A stretch of DNA of 13,719 nucleotides. Origin: DATDRQ01 sp035291645. GTDB taxonomy: Bacteria > Chloroflexota > Anaerolineae > Anaerolineales > UBA4823. Shown piece by piece: positions 1 through 6,094 of the stretch (position 1 is the first letter of the stretch; every line of letters starts with the position of its first letter). A program made the position numbers and the translations under genes. The stretch is from positions 1-13,719 of the forward strand of contig DATDRQ010000156.1 of NCBI GenBank assembly GCA_035291645.1, written 5' to 3'. The notes beneath the pieces are model-generated. The model had not been told where the DNA came from, did no database searches, and saw only the letters and a list, made by a program, of their open reading frames with translations.

Positions 1-50
1 AAAAACCCCTTCCCTACTTGGGAAGGGGCGGCGGGTTTGGGAAACCCGCC
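1..50 (-). terminator. Double-hairpin rho-independent terminator after the secreted-protein gene
   Basis: Read on the minus strand, the stop codon (53-51) is followed at once by a perfect 9-bp hairpin (arms 50-42 and 38-30, 3-nt loop). A second perfect 9-bp hairpin follows (arms 28-20 and 14-6, 5-nt loop), and then five T residues (5-1). The GC-rich stem plus T-run is the classic intrinsic terminator form. The first hairpin may add stability or act as a back-up. Seen directly in the sequence. Confidence 0.85.
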
Positions 51-1478
51 CTACTCATCCACCGGCGGGAAGGGCAGCCAGCGCCCGGCGTGAGCCCGCA
101 ACCGGCGCAGCATCGCCATGCCCTCGTCGCGGGAAAGCCCGCTGTTCTGTTCGAAGCGCTGCCAGAAGCTCTCCCACCAGCCGGGCGGCTCGTCCTTGGG
201 GCCGTCGTACTCGGTCGGGCGGTCCGAGGGTCCGTCCACCACCAGGCTGCCCACGTAATCAGCCTGGTCATAGACCCGCTGGATCTGGCCGGCGATCTCC
301 GCCAGGTCGCTTTCCGAGACCTGCCCGTTGCTGGTGGCTTTATAGAATTGAACCGTCACCCGGATGGGGAAGCGCGGATCGCGCTCGATCGACAGCCCGT
401 CCACCTCGGTGAAAGGCCCCTCGACCGCCCCGTGCCCGATCACTGCTGCCTCGACGTCGCTCTTTGCTTGCATACCCATCGTCGGCGCGGCTGCCATGCC
501 TTCCATCACCATCATGCCGCGCTGCATGGGGTTCTTCTGCTTGAGCGGCACCTGGATCAGCAGCACCATGTTAAGCCCGCCCTGGCCGGCTGCCTGGAGA
601 CCGCCGCCTTCTCCGCCGCGGGTAGTCTCCACACCGGAGAAATCGCTCAGGCGCTGCCCGGTGAAGCTGGCCCGCTCGCCGTCCTGGTTATAGAACAGGC
701 GCTGGCCCCAGGTCATTCCCGCCGGGAAGGCGTCCCGCAGGTTATCGATGATGGTGGCGCTGGTGCCCTCGCGCGTGGCGACGATCGCCAGCACCGCCGG
801 GTCGCCGGCGTAGGACTGGTAGTTGAACAGCACCGGGTTGAACTCGGCCTGACCGTCCTGCGGGATGGGCAGGAAGGCCGCCTGGGCGCTGACCAGCACG
901 TGGCTGTCGCGCCCGGGGGCGAGCAAGGAGTCCACACGCCCGGTCCACGAGCCCGGCTCGCTCAGGTAGGCGCGGAAATCCTCCAGGTACTCGCGCAGCG
1001 TGATGCGGCGCAGGTCGTGGCCGCGCTCGTTGCCTACCAGCAGGTAGAAATCATCGGGCGAGATGTCCGCCGTCGTGTCGCTGAAATTGGGGTAGCGGAT
1101 GACCGGCATCAAGGTCAGCTCATACTGCCCGCTGTACGGGTTGAGGTGCTCGACCTGGATGGTCATGTCAGAGATGTTCGGCCCGACCGCCGAGTTGTAA
1201 TATCGACCGGTGTCCTCCCAGGTCAGGTTGATCAGGTTGAGGCCGTATTGCTCGACAAGGCGCTGGGCTGCGGGTTCCCAGACCATCCCGGCGGTGCGCT
1301 GGATGGTCTCCCAATAATCGTCCGGCGGCCTGACCGGTTCGGTGGGCAGGATCGGGCGCTGGGGGGGCCCGCCCGGGTCGACCGGCGGGGGATCGAGTTC
1401 TTGGGCGCGGGCGCCCAGGGCGCCGTTCAGCAGGAATATTGCCATTAAAATGCCTGTAATAACCGCCGACTTCTTCAT
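51..1478 (-). CDS. Secreted protein of unknown family with a Met-rich segment
   Basis: 475 residues. I do not recognise the family. A clear Sec signal peptide is visible: MKKS, a hydrophobic core at about 5-22, and an A-R-A cleavage motif at 23-25. A Pro-rich linker (about 28-52) follows, so the mature protein is exported and may be periplasmic or extracellular. The mature part has no further membrane segment. Residues 318-336 carry seven methionines (GMMVMEGM and PTMGM), and a Gly-rich stretch sits at about 288-301. Met-rich loops occur in some copper-handling proteins, but no cupredoxin or CxxC motif is visible, so function is open. I chose the ATG at 1478 because GGAGGA lies just upstream; the in-frame ATG at 1493 would place that site inside the gene. 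It stands alone, divergent from vapBC, with its own terminator. The long plus-strand frame opposite it is a high-GC shadow. Confidence 0.8.
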   Translation of the reverse strand: MKKSAVITGILMAIFLLNGALGARAQELDPPPVDPGGPPQRPILPTEPVRPPDDYWETIQRTAGMVWEPAAQRLVEQYGLNLINLTWEDTGRYYNSAVGPNISDMTIQVEHLNPYSGQYELTLMPVIRYPNFSDTTADISPDDFYLLVGNERGHDLRRITLREYLEDFRAYLSEPGSWTGRVDSLLAPGRDSHVLVSAQAAFLPIPQDGQAEFNPVLFNYQSYAGDPAVLAIVATREGTSATIIDNLRDAFPAGMTWGQRLFYNQDGERASFTGQRLSDFSGVETTRGGEGGGLQAAGQGGLNMVLLIQVPLKQKNPMQRGMMVMEGMAAAPTMGMQAKSDVEAAVIGHGAVEGPFTEVDGLSIERDPRFPIRVTVQFYKATSNGQVSESDLAEIAGQIQRVYDQADYVGSLVVDGPSDRPTEYDGPKDEPPGWWESFWQRFEQNSGLSRDEGMAMLRRLRAHAGRWLPFPPVDE

Positions 1479-1610
1479 GATGTCCTCCTCCAATCCGTCT
1501 GTATTTGCTGAGCATAAGACGCCGGAAGGGGAGGATTGGTTCCGAAAGAGTTTCCGATGAGCGGTTGGCGATTAGCAATTAAGGGGCGGCGGGGAAGACA
1601 GAAGGGTGAG

Positions 1611-1619
1611 TGGTATAAT
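1611..1619 (+). promoter_or_regulatory. Extended -10 promoter for vapBC
   Basis: TGGTATAAT has a perfect TATAAT at 1614-1619 with an upstream TG, the extended -10 form that needs little or no -35 element. No convincing -35 is visible. Transcription would start near 1626, which leaves a short leader before the AGGAG ribosome site at 1650-1654. Confidence 0.6.
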
Positions 1620-1660
1620 AGATGGAGTTAGTCATTATGACCAACAATAAGGAGAGCGGG

Positions 1661-2005
1661 ATGGAAACTGTGAATGTGGCAGAAGCGAAAAGCAATTTTT
1701 CCGAGTTGATCAGCCGGGCGGCGAGCGGAGAGCGCATCCTCATTAAGCGCCGCGAACGCCCGGTCGCGGTGTTGATCGGCGCGGCTGAGCTGGAGCAATT
1801 AGAACGCCTGACGCGGGCCGCGCACCGGCTGGCGCTGGAATTGGGACAAGAAGCGGCGATCCTGGAGAAGATCGAGAAAAACGAGCTGCATCCAGCCATG
1901 GCAGCTTTTGGATTATGGCGAGAAGAGCGCGACCTGGCGACCTTAGCGGATGAGATTTCGATCGGGCGGTATCGGGCTTCTGAACGTCCTGCTTCCGACT
2001 TATGA
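1661..2005 (+). CDS. Phd/YefM-family antitoxin (VapB-like)
   Basis: 114 residues. The N-terminus METVNVAEAKSNFSELI followed by GERILIKRRERPVAVLIG is the signature of the Phd/YefM antitoxin fold, a dimeric DNA-binding domain of about 55 residues. The helical, charged C-terminal half is the expected toxin-neutralising tail. The start at 1661 is set by AGGAG at 1650-1654, 6 nt upstream. Earlier in-frame ATGs at 1622 and 1637 fall at or close to the predicted transcription start. The stop overlaps the toxin start by ATGA (2002-2005), so the two genes are translationally coupled as usual for these modules. Such antitoxins normally autorepress with the toxin; I did not find a clear operator palindrome. 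Family assignment is strong; the partner is inferred from adjacency. Confidence 0.88.
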   Translation: METVNVAEAKSNFSELISRAASGERILIKRRERPVAVLIGAAELEQLERLTRAAHRLALELGQEAAILEKIEKNELHPAMAAFGLWREERDLATLADEISIGRYRASERPASDL

Positions 2006-2400
2006 AAATCCTGGACAGCGACCACTGTGTGGCGATCCTGCGCGCCCAATTGGATCTGACCGGGCGTATTTCTCCAGACGAAGAGCTGGCGATCTCCTCT
2101 ACCAGTGTTGGAGAATTGGTGCATGGAGCTATGAAATCTCAACGCTCCGGCGAAAACCTGGCGCGCCTGGACATACTGCTGGCGGTATTGCGAGTTTTAC
2201 CTTATGATGAGTGGTCGGCGCGGTTGTTTGGACGACTCAAAGTACAACTTGAACGAAGCGGAGAAACCATAGGCGACCTGGATCTACAGATCGCCAGCAT
2301 TACCCTGGATCAAGAGGCAGTGCTGGTTACCCATAACCAGAAGCACTACGCCCGGTTGACCGGCCTGGCCGGCCTGGTTTTGGAGGACTGGTTAGTTTAG
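2002..2400 (+). CDS. vapC: PIN-domain ribonuclease toxin (VapC-like)
   Basis: 132 residues, a normal length for VapC. Acidic residues of the PIN nuclease site are visible: D5 and D7 in LDSDH, E38 in SVGELVHGA, and D92/D94 in IGDLDLQIAS. The C-terminal LVTHNQKHYARL...GLVLEDWL matches the usual VTHN...F/Y...GL..EDW ending of the family. VapC toxins are Mg-dependent RNases that cut tRNA or rRNA and stop growth until the antitoxin is restored. The gene overlaps the antitoxin by 4 bp. All acidic positions are kept, so it looks functional. The RNA target cannot be read from the sequence. Confidence 0.9.
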   Translation: MKILDSDHCVAILRAQLDLTGRISPDEELAISSTSVGELVHGAMKSQRSGENLARLDILLAVLRVLPYDEWSARLFGRLKVQLERSGETIGDLDLQIASITLDQEAVLVTHNQKHYARLTGLAGLVLEDWLV

Positions 2401-2450
2401 AATCCCAGCTTGCCGTATCCCCGACCATGACCAGGATTGTCGCGGCGACG

Positions 2451-2549
2451 TTCTCGGCCGGCGCCGTTTCAGCGGGCGAAGAACTCCACCAAAACGGGAG
2501 CAAGGGCGTCAGGGGCCACGTCTTGGGTCTGACCTTTTATGGTGCGCGC
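2451..2549 (-). pseudogene. Duplicated, diverged 3' end of an alpha/beta hydrolase gene
   Basis: On the minus strand this stretch reads RTIKGQTQDVAP...VLVEFFAR and a TGA. It matches the end of the intact hydrolase gene (RTLEGQTHDVAP...VLVEFFAR) copied at 3059-3157. The last 51 bp, including about 25 bp beyond the stop codon, are identical in the two copies. The preceding ~50 bp differ at about eight to ten positions. The fragment has no start and lies immediately after the DUF1905 stop codon. The likely catalytic His of the intact copy is Gln here. It is either a remnant of a second hydrolase gene or a by-product of insertion of the DUF1905 gene. Confidence 0.8.
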
Positions 2550-2558
2550 GCATCCCTA

Positions 2559-3011
2559 TCAACCCTGGGTTCGACCCTCTCGCAGCTGGCTGACGGCTTT
2601 AGCGATGCGTCGCTGCCGAGTTTCGGCTGTCTTGGCGTCCTCGATCGAGAGTACGTACCGCCGCTTGTGGCTATAGGACAACCCGTCGAAGAACCGCCTG
2701 GCGTCCGCATCACGGTTGAGCGCGTCCATGAAGTCGGGCGGCACGGTCACCTCGCGAGGCTCGGTGTCGAGTTCGATGTCGACATCCACCTCGTCGCCGG
2801 CCGCGACTCCGGCACTCATGCGGTTCTCTGCGCTGACCGGGAGCATGAACTCCCCGGCCATAGACGCCACGGTGCTGAGATAGGTGTGTCCGTTGATCGT
2901 GACGCGGACCGCTGGCCGCTTGCTCGGTCCTAGGCTCGCAACGATCTCCGCCGGAACCCGGATACCTGTGGCGGTCTTGCCGCCAAGCAGAATCTCGGCA
3001 CGAAATCTCAT
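2559..3011 (-). CDS. DUF1905 / YdeI-OmpD-associated family protein
   Basis: 150 residues. The first ~85 match the DUF1905 beta-barrel type (MRFRAEILLGGKTATGIRVP, then VRVTINGHTY and GDEVDVDIELD). The C-terminal part (VTVPPDFMDAL...RRFFDGLSYSHKRRYV...AKTAETRQRRI) matches the YdeI/OmpD-associated 'bacteriocin-protection' region. Function is poorly known; these are small cytoplasmic proteins common in Actinobacteria and Chloroflexota. The ATG at 3011 is chosen because a strong AAGGAGG sits 4-5 nt upstream; further in-frame codons upstream lie over the hydrolase spacer. It is 65 nt downstream of the hydrolase gene, probably the last gene of the same operon. The gene is bracketed by two copies of the hydrolase 3' end, which suggests it arrived by insertion. 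Confidence 0.85.
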   Translation of the reverse strand: MRFRAEILLGGKTATGIRVPAEIVASLGPSKRPAVRVTINGHTYLSTVASMAGEFMLPVSAENRMSAGVAAGDEVDVDIELDTEPREVTVPPDFMDALNRDADARRFFDGLSYSHKRRYVLSIEDAKTAETRQRRIAKAVSQLREGRTQG

Positions 3012-3076
3012 ACTTCCTCCTTGATCGTCATAGTCTTTCATATTGCGAAGGGGAGAGGTTCTCGGCCGGCGCCGTT

Positions 3077-3856
3077 TCAGCGGGCGAAGAACTCCACCAA
3101 AACGGGAGCGATGGCGTCCGGGGCCACGTCGTGGGTCTGTCCTTCCAGGGTGCGCTGCTGACCATCGGGGAGGATGGACGCGAGCACTTGCGCCGTGTTG
3201 CGCATCCACTCCCAGCTCGCCCCACCCGCGATCACAACCGTGGGCGCTGTGACCGAGGCCGCGCGCCCGGCCGGCAGCGAATAGTCCCCCATGATGGTGG
3301 CGTCGTAGGCGAGCGTGTGCGCCAGGGCTTCTTGGGCCGGCCACCACGGCGCGTTGCGCGCCTGGGCGACGAATTCGGCGGGAAGGCCCACCACCTGCGT
3401 CATGAAGTACTCGACTGCGTCGCCCCGGCGACCCGCCGCTACCAGCTCGTTGTAATGGGCCACCTGGTCTGCCGGCGGTCGAGGGCGACTATCGTCGATT
3501 ATGAACGGCGGTTCCCAGATCGCCAGCTTCGTGATGGCGAGCCCGCTGGCCGCCGCCTCGAAGGCCAGGGCCGCGCCGGAGGACGTGCCGTATACTGACG
3601 CCGACCCGCCAGCCGCGTTGATAACGGCTTCTAGATCCTCGACTTCACGCTCGACCGCGTACGGCGCCGTATCCCCGCTATCGCCTCGGCCCCGGCGATC
3701 GTAGTTGAACACGGTGAAGTGCTGCGCCAGGAGCGCAGCCAGCGGCGCGTTTGCCGTGCGATCGGTTGACCCGCCGCACACCAGGATGACCGCCGGTCCC
3801 TCCCCCGACTGATCGAACGCGATGCTTGTGCCGTCCTTTGAAAGAATTTTTTCCAT
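3077..3856 (-). CDS. Alpha/beta-fold hydrolase
   Basis: 259 residues, normal for the family. Visible elements are a first strand with VILVCGGS at 23-30 (oxyanion region, CGG in place of the usual HGG), YDRRGRGDSGD at 52-62, the nucleophile elbow YGTSSG with Ser92, and the base His242 in GQTHDVAP near the end. The acid residue cannot be fixed with confidence. It is probably a soluble esterase or lactonase-type enzyme; the substrate is unknown. The ATG at 3856 matches the usual MEK...DGT.IAFD...GP.VILV start. A TTG four codons upstream (3868) is possible, and neither has a strong ribosome site. It lies 20 nt after the AHSA1 gene, suggesting read-through and coupled translation in the ArsR operon. 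Its last ~80 bp are duplicated at 2451-2549. Confidence 0.88.
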   Translation of the reverse strand: MEKILSKDGTSIAFDQSGEGPAVILVCGGSTDRTANAPLAALLAQHFTVFNYDRRGRGDSGDTAPYAVEREVEDLEAVINAAGGSASVYGTSSGAALAFEAAASGLAITKLAIWEPPFIIDDSRPRPPADQVAHYNELVAAGRRGDAVEYFMTQVVGLPAEFVAQARNAPWWPAQEALAHTLAYDATIMGDYSLPAGRAASVTAPTVVIAGGASWEWMRNTAQVLASILPDGQQRTLEGQTHDVAPDAIAPVLVEFFAR

Positions 3857-3876
3857 AGGGTGTTCCAACTAACGCT

Positions 3877-4350
3877 TCAGGCTTTCTCTACAAGCTCGGT
3901 AAGCCGATCCCAGCTCTCGTTTGCACCGTCCTCCATGCCAGACTGGATCATCCCGTCAAGGTCTTCAACTGTATCAAAGACAGTCGTGGTAACAACCTTC
4001 GTTCTTCCATCCGGCTGTTCTGCGAGGGTTATCGTATCGGTCGATACATGACCCGCCATCGGTTCAAATTCAAATGTGTAGGTGAGTTTCTCGGGCGGGA
4101 CAACTTCTATGTATTCTCCTCTGAATCCAAATTCATTCCCCTCCTCGTCGCGCTGTACAAATCTCCAGGCGCCGCCTGGTTTGAGTTCCATTTTGTCTAC
4201 CGTGGTGGTGAGGTAGCTCGGTCCCCACCATTGCACGATCAGACCTGGATCTGTGAACGCCTCCCACACTTTCTGACGGGGTGCGTCGAAAACCCGCGAC
4301 ATCGTGATTGTTTTGTTCTCTCGCTCGACAACCAGGTTATTTCTTGACAT
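3877..4350 (-). CDS. SRPBCC / AHSA1 (Activator of Hsp90 ATPase-like) protein, copy 1
   Basis: 157 residues. Typical AHSA1/CalC features are RVFDAPRQKVWEAFTDP near the start, VQWWGP, LKPGGAWRF, GEYIEVVPPEKLTYTFEFEP, a TTTVFDT strand, and the C-terminal helix with ESWDRLTELVEKA. The START-like fold holds a hydrophobic ligand in a cavity, but the ligand of these bacterial members is unknown. Two adjacent ATGs occur (4353, 4350). AGGAGG ends 3 nt before the first and 6 nt before the second, so 4350 is the better start. It is the third gene of the ArsR operon, 39 nt after the other AHSA1 gene. The two copies share the same motif order but are clearly diverged, so they are old paralogues or separately acquired. 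Confidence 0.9.
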   Translation of the reverse strand: MSRNNLVVERENKTITMSRVFDAPRQKVWEAFTDPGLIVQWWGPSYLTTTVDKMELKPGGAWRFVQRDEEGNEFGFRGEYIEVVPPEKLTYTFEFEPMAGHVSTDTITLAEQPDGRTKVVTTTVFDTVEDLDGMIQSGMEDGANESWDRLTELVEKA

Positions 4351-4389
4351 CATTATCCTCCTAAATCATCGATGGTCTTTATTGATAAG

Positions 4390-4875
4390 TTATTTCAAAC
4401 TTTCGGCGAGTTTGTCGAAGGATTCGTTCCAGCCGGCCCCGGTCATGTCGCTCATCTCGCCCGCCGGGATGCCAACGTGCTTCAGAGTCATTTTGGTTTT
4501 GCCCCCATAATCTTCGAACGTCACCGTCACCTGCAACTCGAGAGGGAAGCCCGCACTCAATCCGTAGTGTGATGCCGGGACCACGTTTCCATGCTCGTCC
4601 GCGAAAGAATCGGTATAGGCGATCCGCTCCGGCTCGACGATTTCACGATAGACGCCCGTGCTCCAATAATCCTGACCGTCGGGACCGCGCATACAACTGA
4701 GATACTTGCCGCCCAGGCGGAGATCTATCTTGCAGGCAGGCGAGGTGAAGTCTTTCGGCCCCCACCAGCGCATGAAGCGCTCGGGCTCCGTCCAGGCTTT
4801 CCAGACGAGCTCACGCGGGGCGTCGAAGATACGGGTGATGACCAATTCCTTATTATCTTGATTTGCCTCTATCAT
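4390..4875 (-). CDS. SRPBCC / AHSA1 (Activator of Hsp90 ATPase-like) protein, copy 2
   Basis: 161 residues. Motifs are RIFDAPRELVWKAWTEP at about 15-31, MRWWGPKDFTSP, LRLGGKYLSCMRGPDG, GVYREIVEPERIAYTDSF, and the C-terminal GAGWNESFDKLAESLK. This is the AHSA1 form most often found directly after an ArsR repressor. The start overlaps the ArsR stop by ATGA (4872-4875), and an AAGGAGA ribosome site lies inside the ArsR tail, so translation is coupled. Role inferred: ligand binding or a stress response controlled by the ArsR protein. The substrate is unknown. Confidence 0.9.
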   Translation of the reverse strand: MIEANQDNKELVITRIFDAPRELVWKAWTEPERFMRWWGPKDFTSPACKIDLRLGGKYLSCMRGPDGQDYWSTGVYREIVEPERIAYTDSFADEHGNVVPASHYGLSAGFPLELQVTVTFEDYGGKTKMTLKHVGIPAGEMSDMTGAGWNESFDKLAESLK

Positions 4876-5201
4876 TTCGATTCTCCTTTCGATTTCTTTT
4901 TTTCGGTCTCCAAGAGCTGATCTAATGCATTAAAACGCTGGTGCCAAAGCTGCGCCATGTGTTTGGCCCAATCTTCCAGATCCAGCATGGCCTCCGGATT
5001 GATCCGGTAAATGCGCTTCTGCGCCCGTTTTTCCACCTGCACCAGCTTCGCCTCCCGCAAAATTTTCAGATGCTGTGAGATAGCCGGAGGGCTTACAGGA
5101 AATTGAGCGTATATATCCGTTGCAGTTAAGGGTCCTCTATTTGCAAGCATCTCTAAAATTTTACGTCTGGTAGGATCGGCGAGTGCAGTAAATACATCCA
5201 C
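4872..5201 (-). CDS. ArsR-family winged-helix transcriptional repressor
   Basis: 109 residues from the GTG at 5201. DVFTALADPTRRKILEML is the standard N-terminal helix pair, LTATDIYAQF...VSPPAISQHLKILREA is the helix-turn-helix with the recognition helix around SPPAISQHL, and VEKRAQKRIYRIN is the wing. There are no cysteine metal ligands, so it is not a metal sensor of the ArsR/SmtB type. It belongs to the class paired with AHSA1 genes. Start choice: a TTG at 5219 would also be in frame, but it lies upstream of the -10 box at 5208-5213. With transcription beginning about 7 nt after that box, the mRNA would start on the GTG itself, that is, leaderless. No Shine-Dalgarno is visible for either start. 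First gene of a five-gene operon, probably autoregulated. Confidence 0.88.
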   Translation of the reverse strand: MDVFTALADPTRRKILEMLANRGPLTATDIYAQFPVSPPAISQHLKILREAKLVQVEKRAQKRIYRINPEAMLDLEDWAKHMAQLWHQRFNALDQLLETEKKKSKGESK

Positions 5202-5207
5202 AGGTAT

Positions 5208-5236
5208 ATTATAAAGCAATCACTTAATTAAGTCAA
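5208..5236 (-). promoter_or_regulatory. Sigma-70-type promoter of the ArsR operon, inside the 3' end of the RibD-domain gene
   Basis: On the minus strand a TTGACT -35 (5236-5231) and a perfect TATAAT -10 (5213-5208) are separated by exactly 17 nt. The -35 overlaps the TGA stop of the upstream reductase gene. The predicted start point is about 5201, the first base of the ArsR GTG codon. This is the best full promoter match in the window. Confidence 0.8.
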
Positions 5237-5246
5237 TACTTAATTA
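5222..5246. promoter_or_regulatory. Probable ArsR operator (ACTTAATTAAGT palindrome plus half-site repeat)
   Basis: ACTTAATTAAGT at 5222-5233 is a perfect 12-bp palindrome placed in the promoter spacer and overlapping the -35 box. ACTTAATTA recurs as a direct repeat at 5238-5246, 16 bp away. AT-rich palindromes overlapping their own promoter are usual for ArsR-family repressors, so binding here should block polymerase. The repressor assignment is inferred from position. Confidence 0.6.
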
Positions 5247-5811
5247 TTATGTCATTTGTTCTTTGCTGGTAATAAAGTAAGACGTTGCCATTCCTAAAGG
5301 TCTTCGTTTTTAGAAGTTTCAGATTGAGTTTATCCTTCAATCCTTGGTATAAAGGGGTGCCGCTGCCGAGGACGATTGGATTCACAATGATTCTATGTTC
5401 ATCGATCAAACCCATTTGGATCAGCGTTGATAACAGGTTGGCACTGCCAAAAAGCGCAAGGTCTTTTCCGGGCTGTTGCTTTAGGGTCGTGATTTCTTCC
5501 GCAATATGGTCTTTGATCAGCCTGGTATTATTCCATTCAGCCTTTTGCAGCGTTCTTGAAAACACAATCTTGGGCAAACGATTCATCAGGTCAGCAATAA
5601 CCGGATCGTCCGTCGTCGCGGCAGGTGTGGGCCAGTAGCCTGCCATAAGTTCATATGTCACCCGTCCAAACAAGATTGTGTCCACAGCGCTGGTCTGCTC
5701 GATGGCAAATTGGTTGAATTCATCGTCCACATTGTGCCAATTTATGTCCCGGTTTGGTCCTTCAAAGAAACCATCGAGCGATACCATATTGAATGCAAAA
5801 AGCTTTCTCAT
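5233..5811 (-). CDS. Dihydrofolate-reductase-like protein (RibD C-terminal domain family)
   Basis: 192 residues. MRKLFAFNMVSLDGFFEGP is the family N-terminus. FGRVTYELMAGYWP, VFSRTL, LFGSANLLSTLIQMGLIDE and NPIVLGSGTPLY are the nucleotide-binding and core motifs of the RibD-C/DHFR-like fold. These single-domain proteins are presumed NAD(P)H-dependent reductases; the substrate is usually unknown. The start has AAAGGAG 7 nt upstream and overlaps the stop of a 38-codon ORF by ATGA. The gene is visibly more AT-rich than most of its neighbours, which suggests separate acquisition. Its final codons double as the promoter/operator of the ArsR operon. Confidence 0.9.
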   Translation of the reverse strand: MRKLFAFNMVSLDGFFEGPNRDINWHNVDDEFNQFAIEQTSAVDTILFGRVTYELMAGYWPTPAATTDDPVIADLMNRLPKIVFSRTLQKAEWNNTRLIKDHIAEEITTLKQQPGKDLALFGSANLLSTLIQMGLIDEHRIIVNPIVLGSGTPLYQGLKDKLNLKLLKTKTFRNGNVLLYYQQRTNDIIIKY

Positions 5812-5924
5812 TTCTTGCTCCTTTCAGCCAGATGTTGTCGGTGAATTGTGGGTCGTGGGGCATTAATTACCCGGCCTTTCGCATGGGCGCGTCGAGAAAC
5901 GCCCCGATCATCGAAAGCAGCCAT
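5808..5924 (-). CDS. Possible 38-codon leader ORF coupled to the RibD-domain gene
   Basis: A short ORF (MAAFDDRGVSRRAHAKGRV...) starts at 5924 with a full AGGAGG 8 nt upstream (5938-5933). Its stop codon overlaps the reductase start as ATGA. A good ribosome site plus the overlap suggests it is translated and couples to the downstream gene. The composition is basic and matches no family I know. An alternative is that the ribosome site belonged to a gene now lost: the neighbouring frame reads AEWLLSMIGAFLDAPMRKAG then stop, which looks like a protein C-terminus. Low confidence as a real gene. Confidence 0.3.
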   Translation of the reverse strand: MAAFDDRGVSRRAHAKGRVINAPRPTIHRQHLAERSKK

Positions 5925-5960
5925 TCAGCTGACCTCCTGTGAGCGCTTATGCTCGCTGAT

Positions 5961-5981
5961 TATCCGGTGGCGAAGCCACGG
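5961..5981. repeat. Imperfect inverted repeat (hairpin)
   Basis: ATCCGGTGGC, a GAA loop, then GCCACGGAT: a stem of about nine pairs with one bulged G. It has no T-run on either side, so it is probably not a terminator. The role is unknown. It lies in the 282-bp stretch between the VOC and RibD-domain genes, which otherwise holds the short ORF and the terminator-like structure. Confidence 0.35.
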
Positions 5982-6009
5982 ATCAGGAATCCCAGCCTGA
6001 CCATGCCAG

Positions 6010-6081
6010 AAAACCCGCCAGCGCTCCCCGCAGCAGGCCGGCAGACGGTGGGACCTGCTCGTGGCATTCGTCGCTGGCGGG
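6010..6081 (-). terminator. Large stem-loop terminator candidate after the VOC gene
   Basis: On the minus strand CCCGCCAGCG (6081-6072) pairs perfectly with CGCTGGCGGG (6023-6014) and is followed by TTTT (6013-6010). The ~48-nt loop contains an inner pairing of AGCAGG with CCTGCT. It begins 14 nt after the VOC stop codon. The stem and T-tail fit an intrinsic terminator, but the long loop is unusual, so it could also be a cruciform or recombination site. Confidence 0.5.
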
Positions 6082-6094
6082 TAGAACTCGGGCG

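Noticed and set aside
18..1448. Long plus-strand open frame opposite the secreted protein
   Set aside because: It is a high-GC antisense frame without a family motif or ribosome site. The minus strand has a signal peptide, a good ribosome site and a terminator.
24..1592. 13-bp direct repeat AAGGGGCGGCGGG at 24-36 and about 1580-1592 flanking the secreted-protein gene
   Set aside because: It is short and low in complexity, and one copy is part of the terminator hairpins. Chance is a sufficient explanation in GC-rich DNA.
2400..6009. Similar words GAATCCCAGC...GACCATG...CCAG near 2400-2435 and 5988-6009, considered as integron attC or recombination sites
   Set aside because: Only about 10 identical bases plus scattered matches, no paired core sites of attC form, and no integrase in the window.
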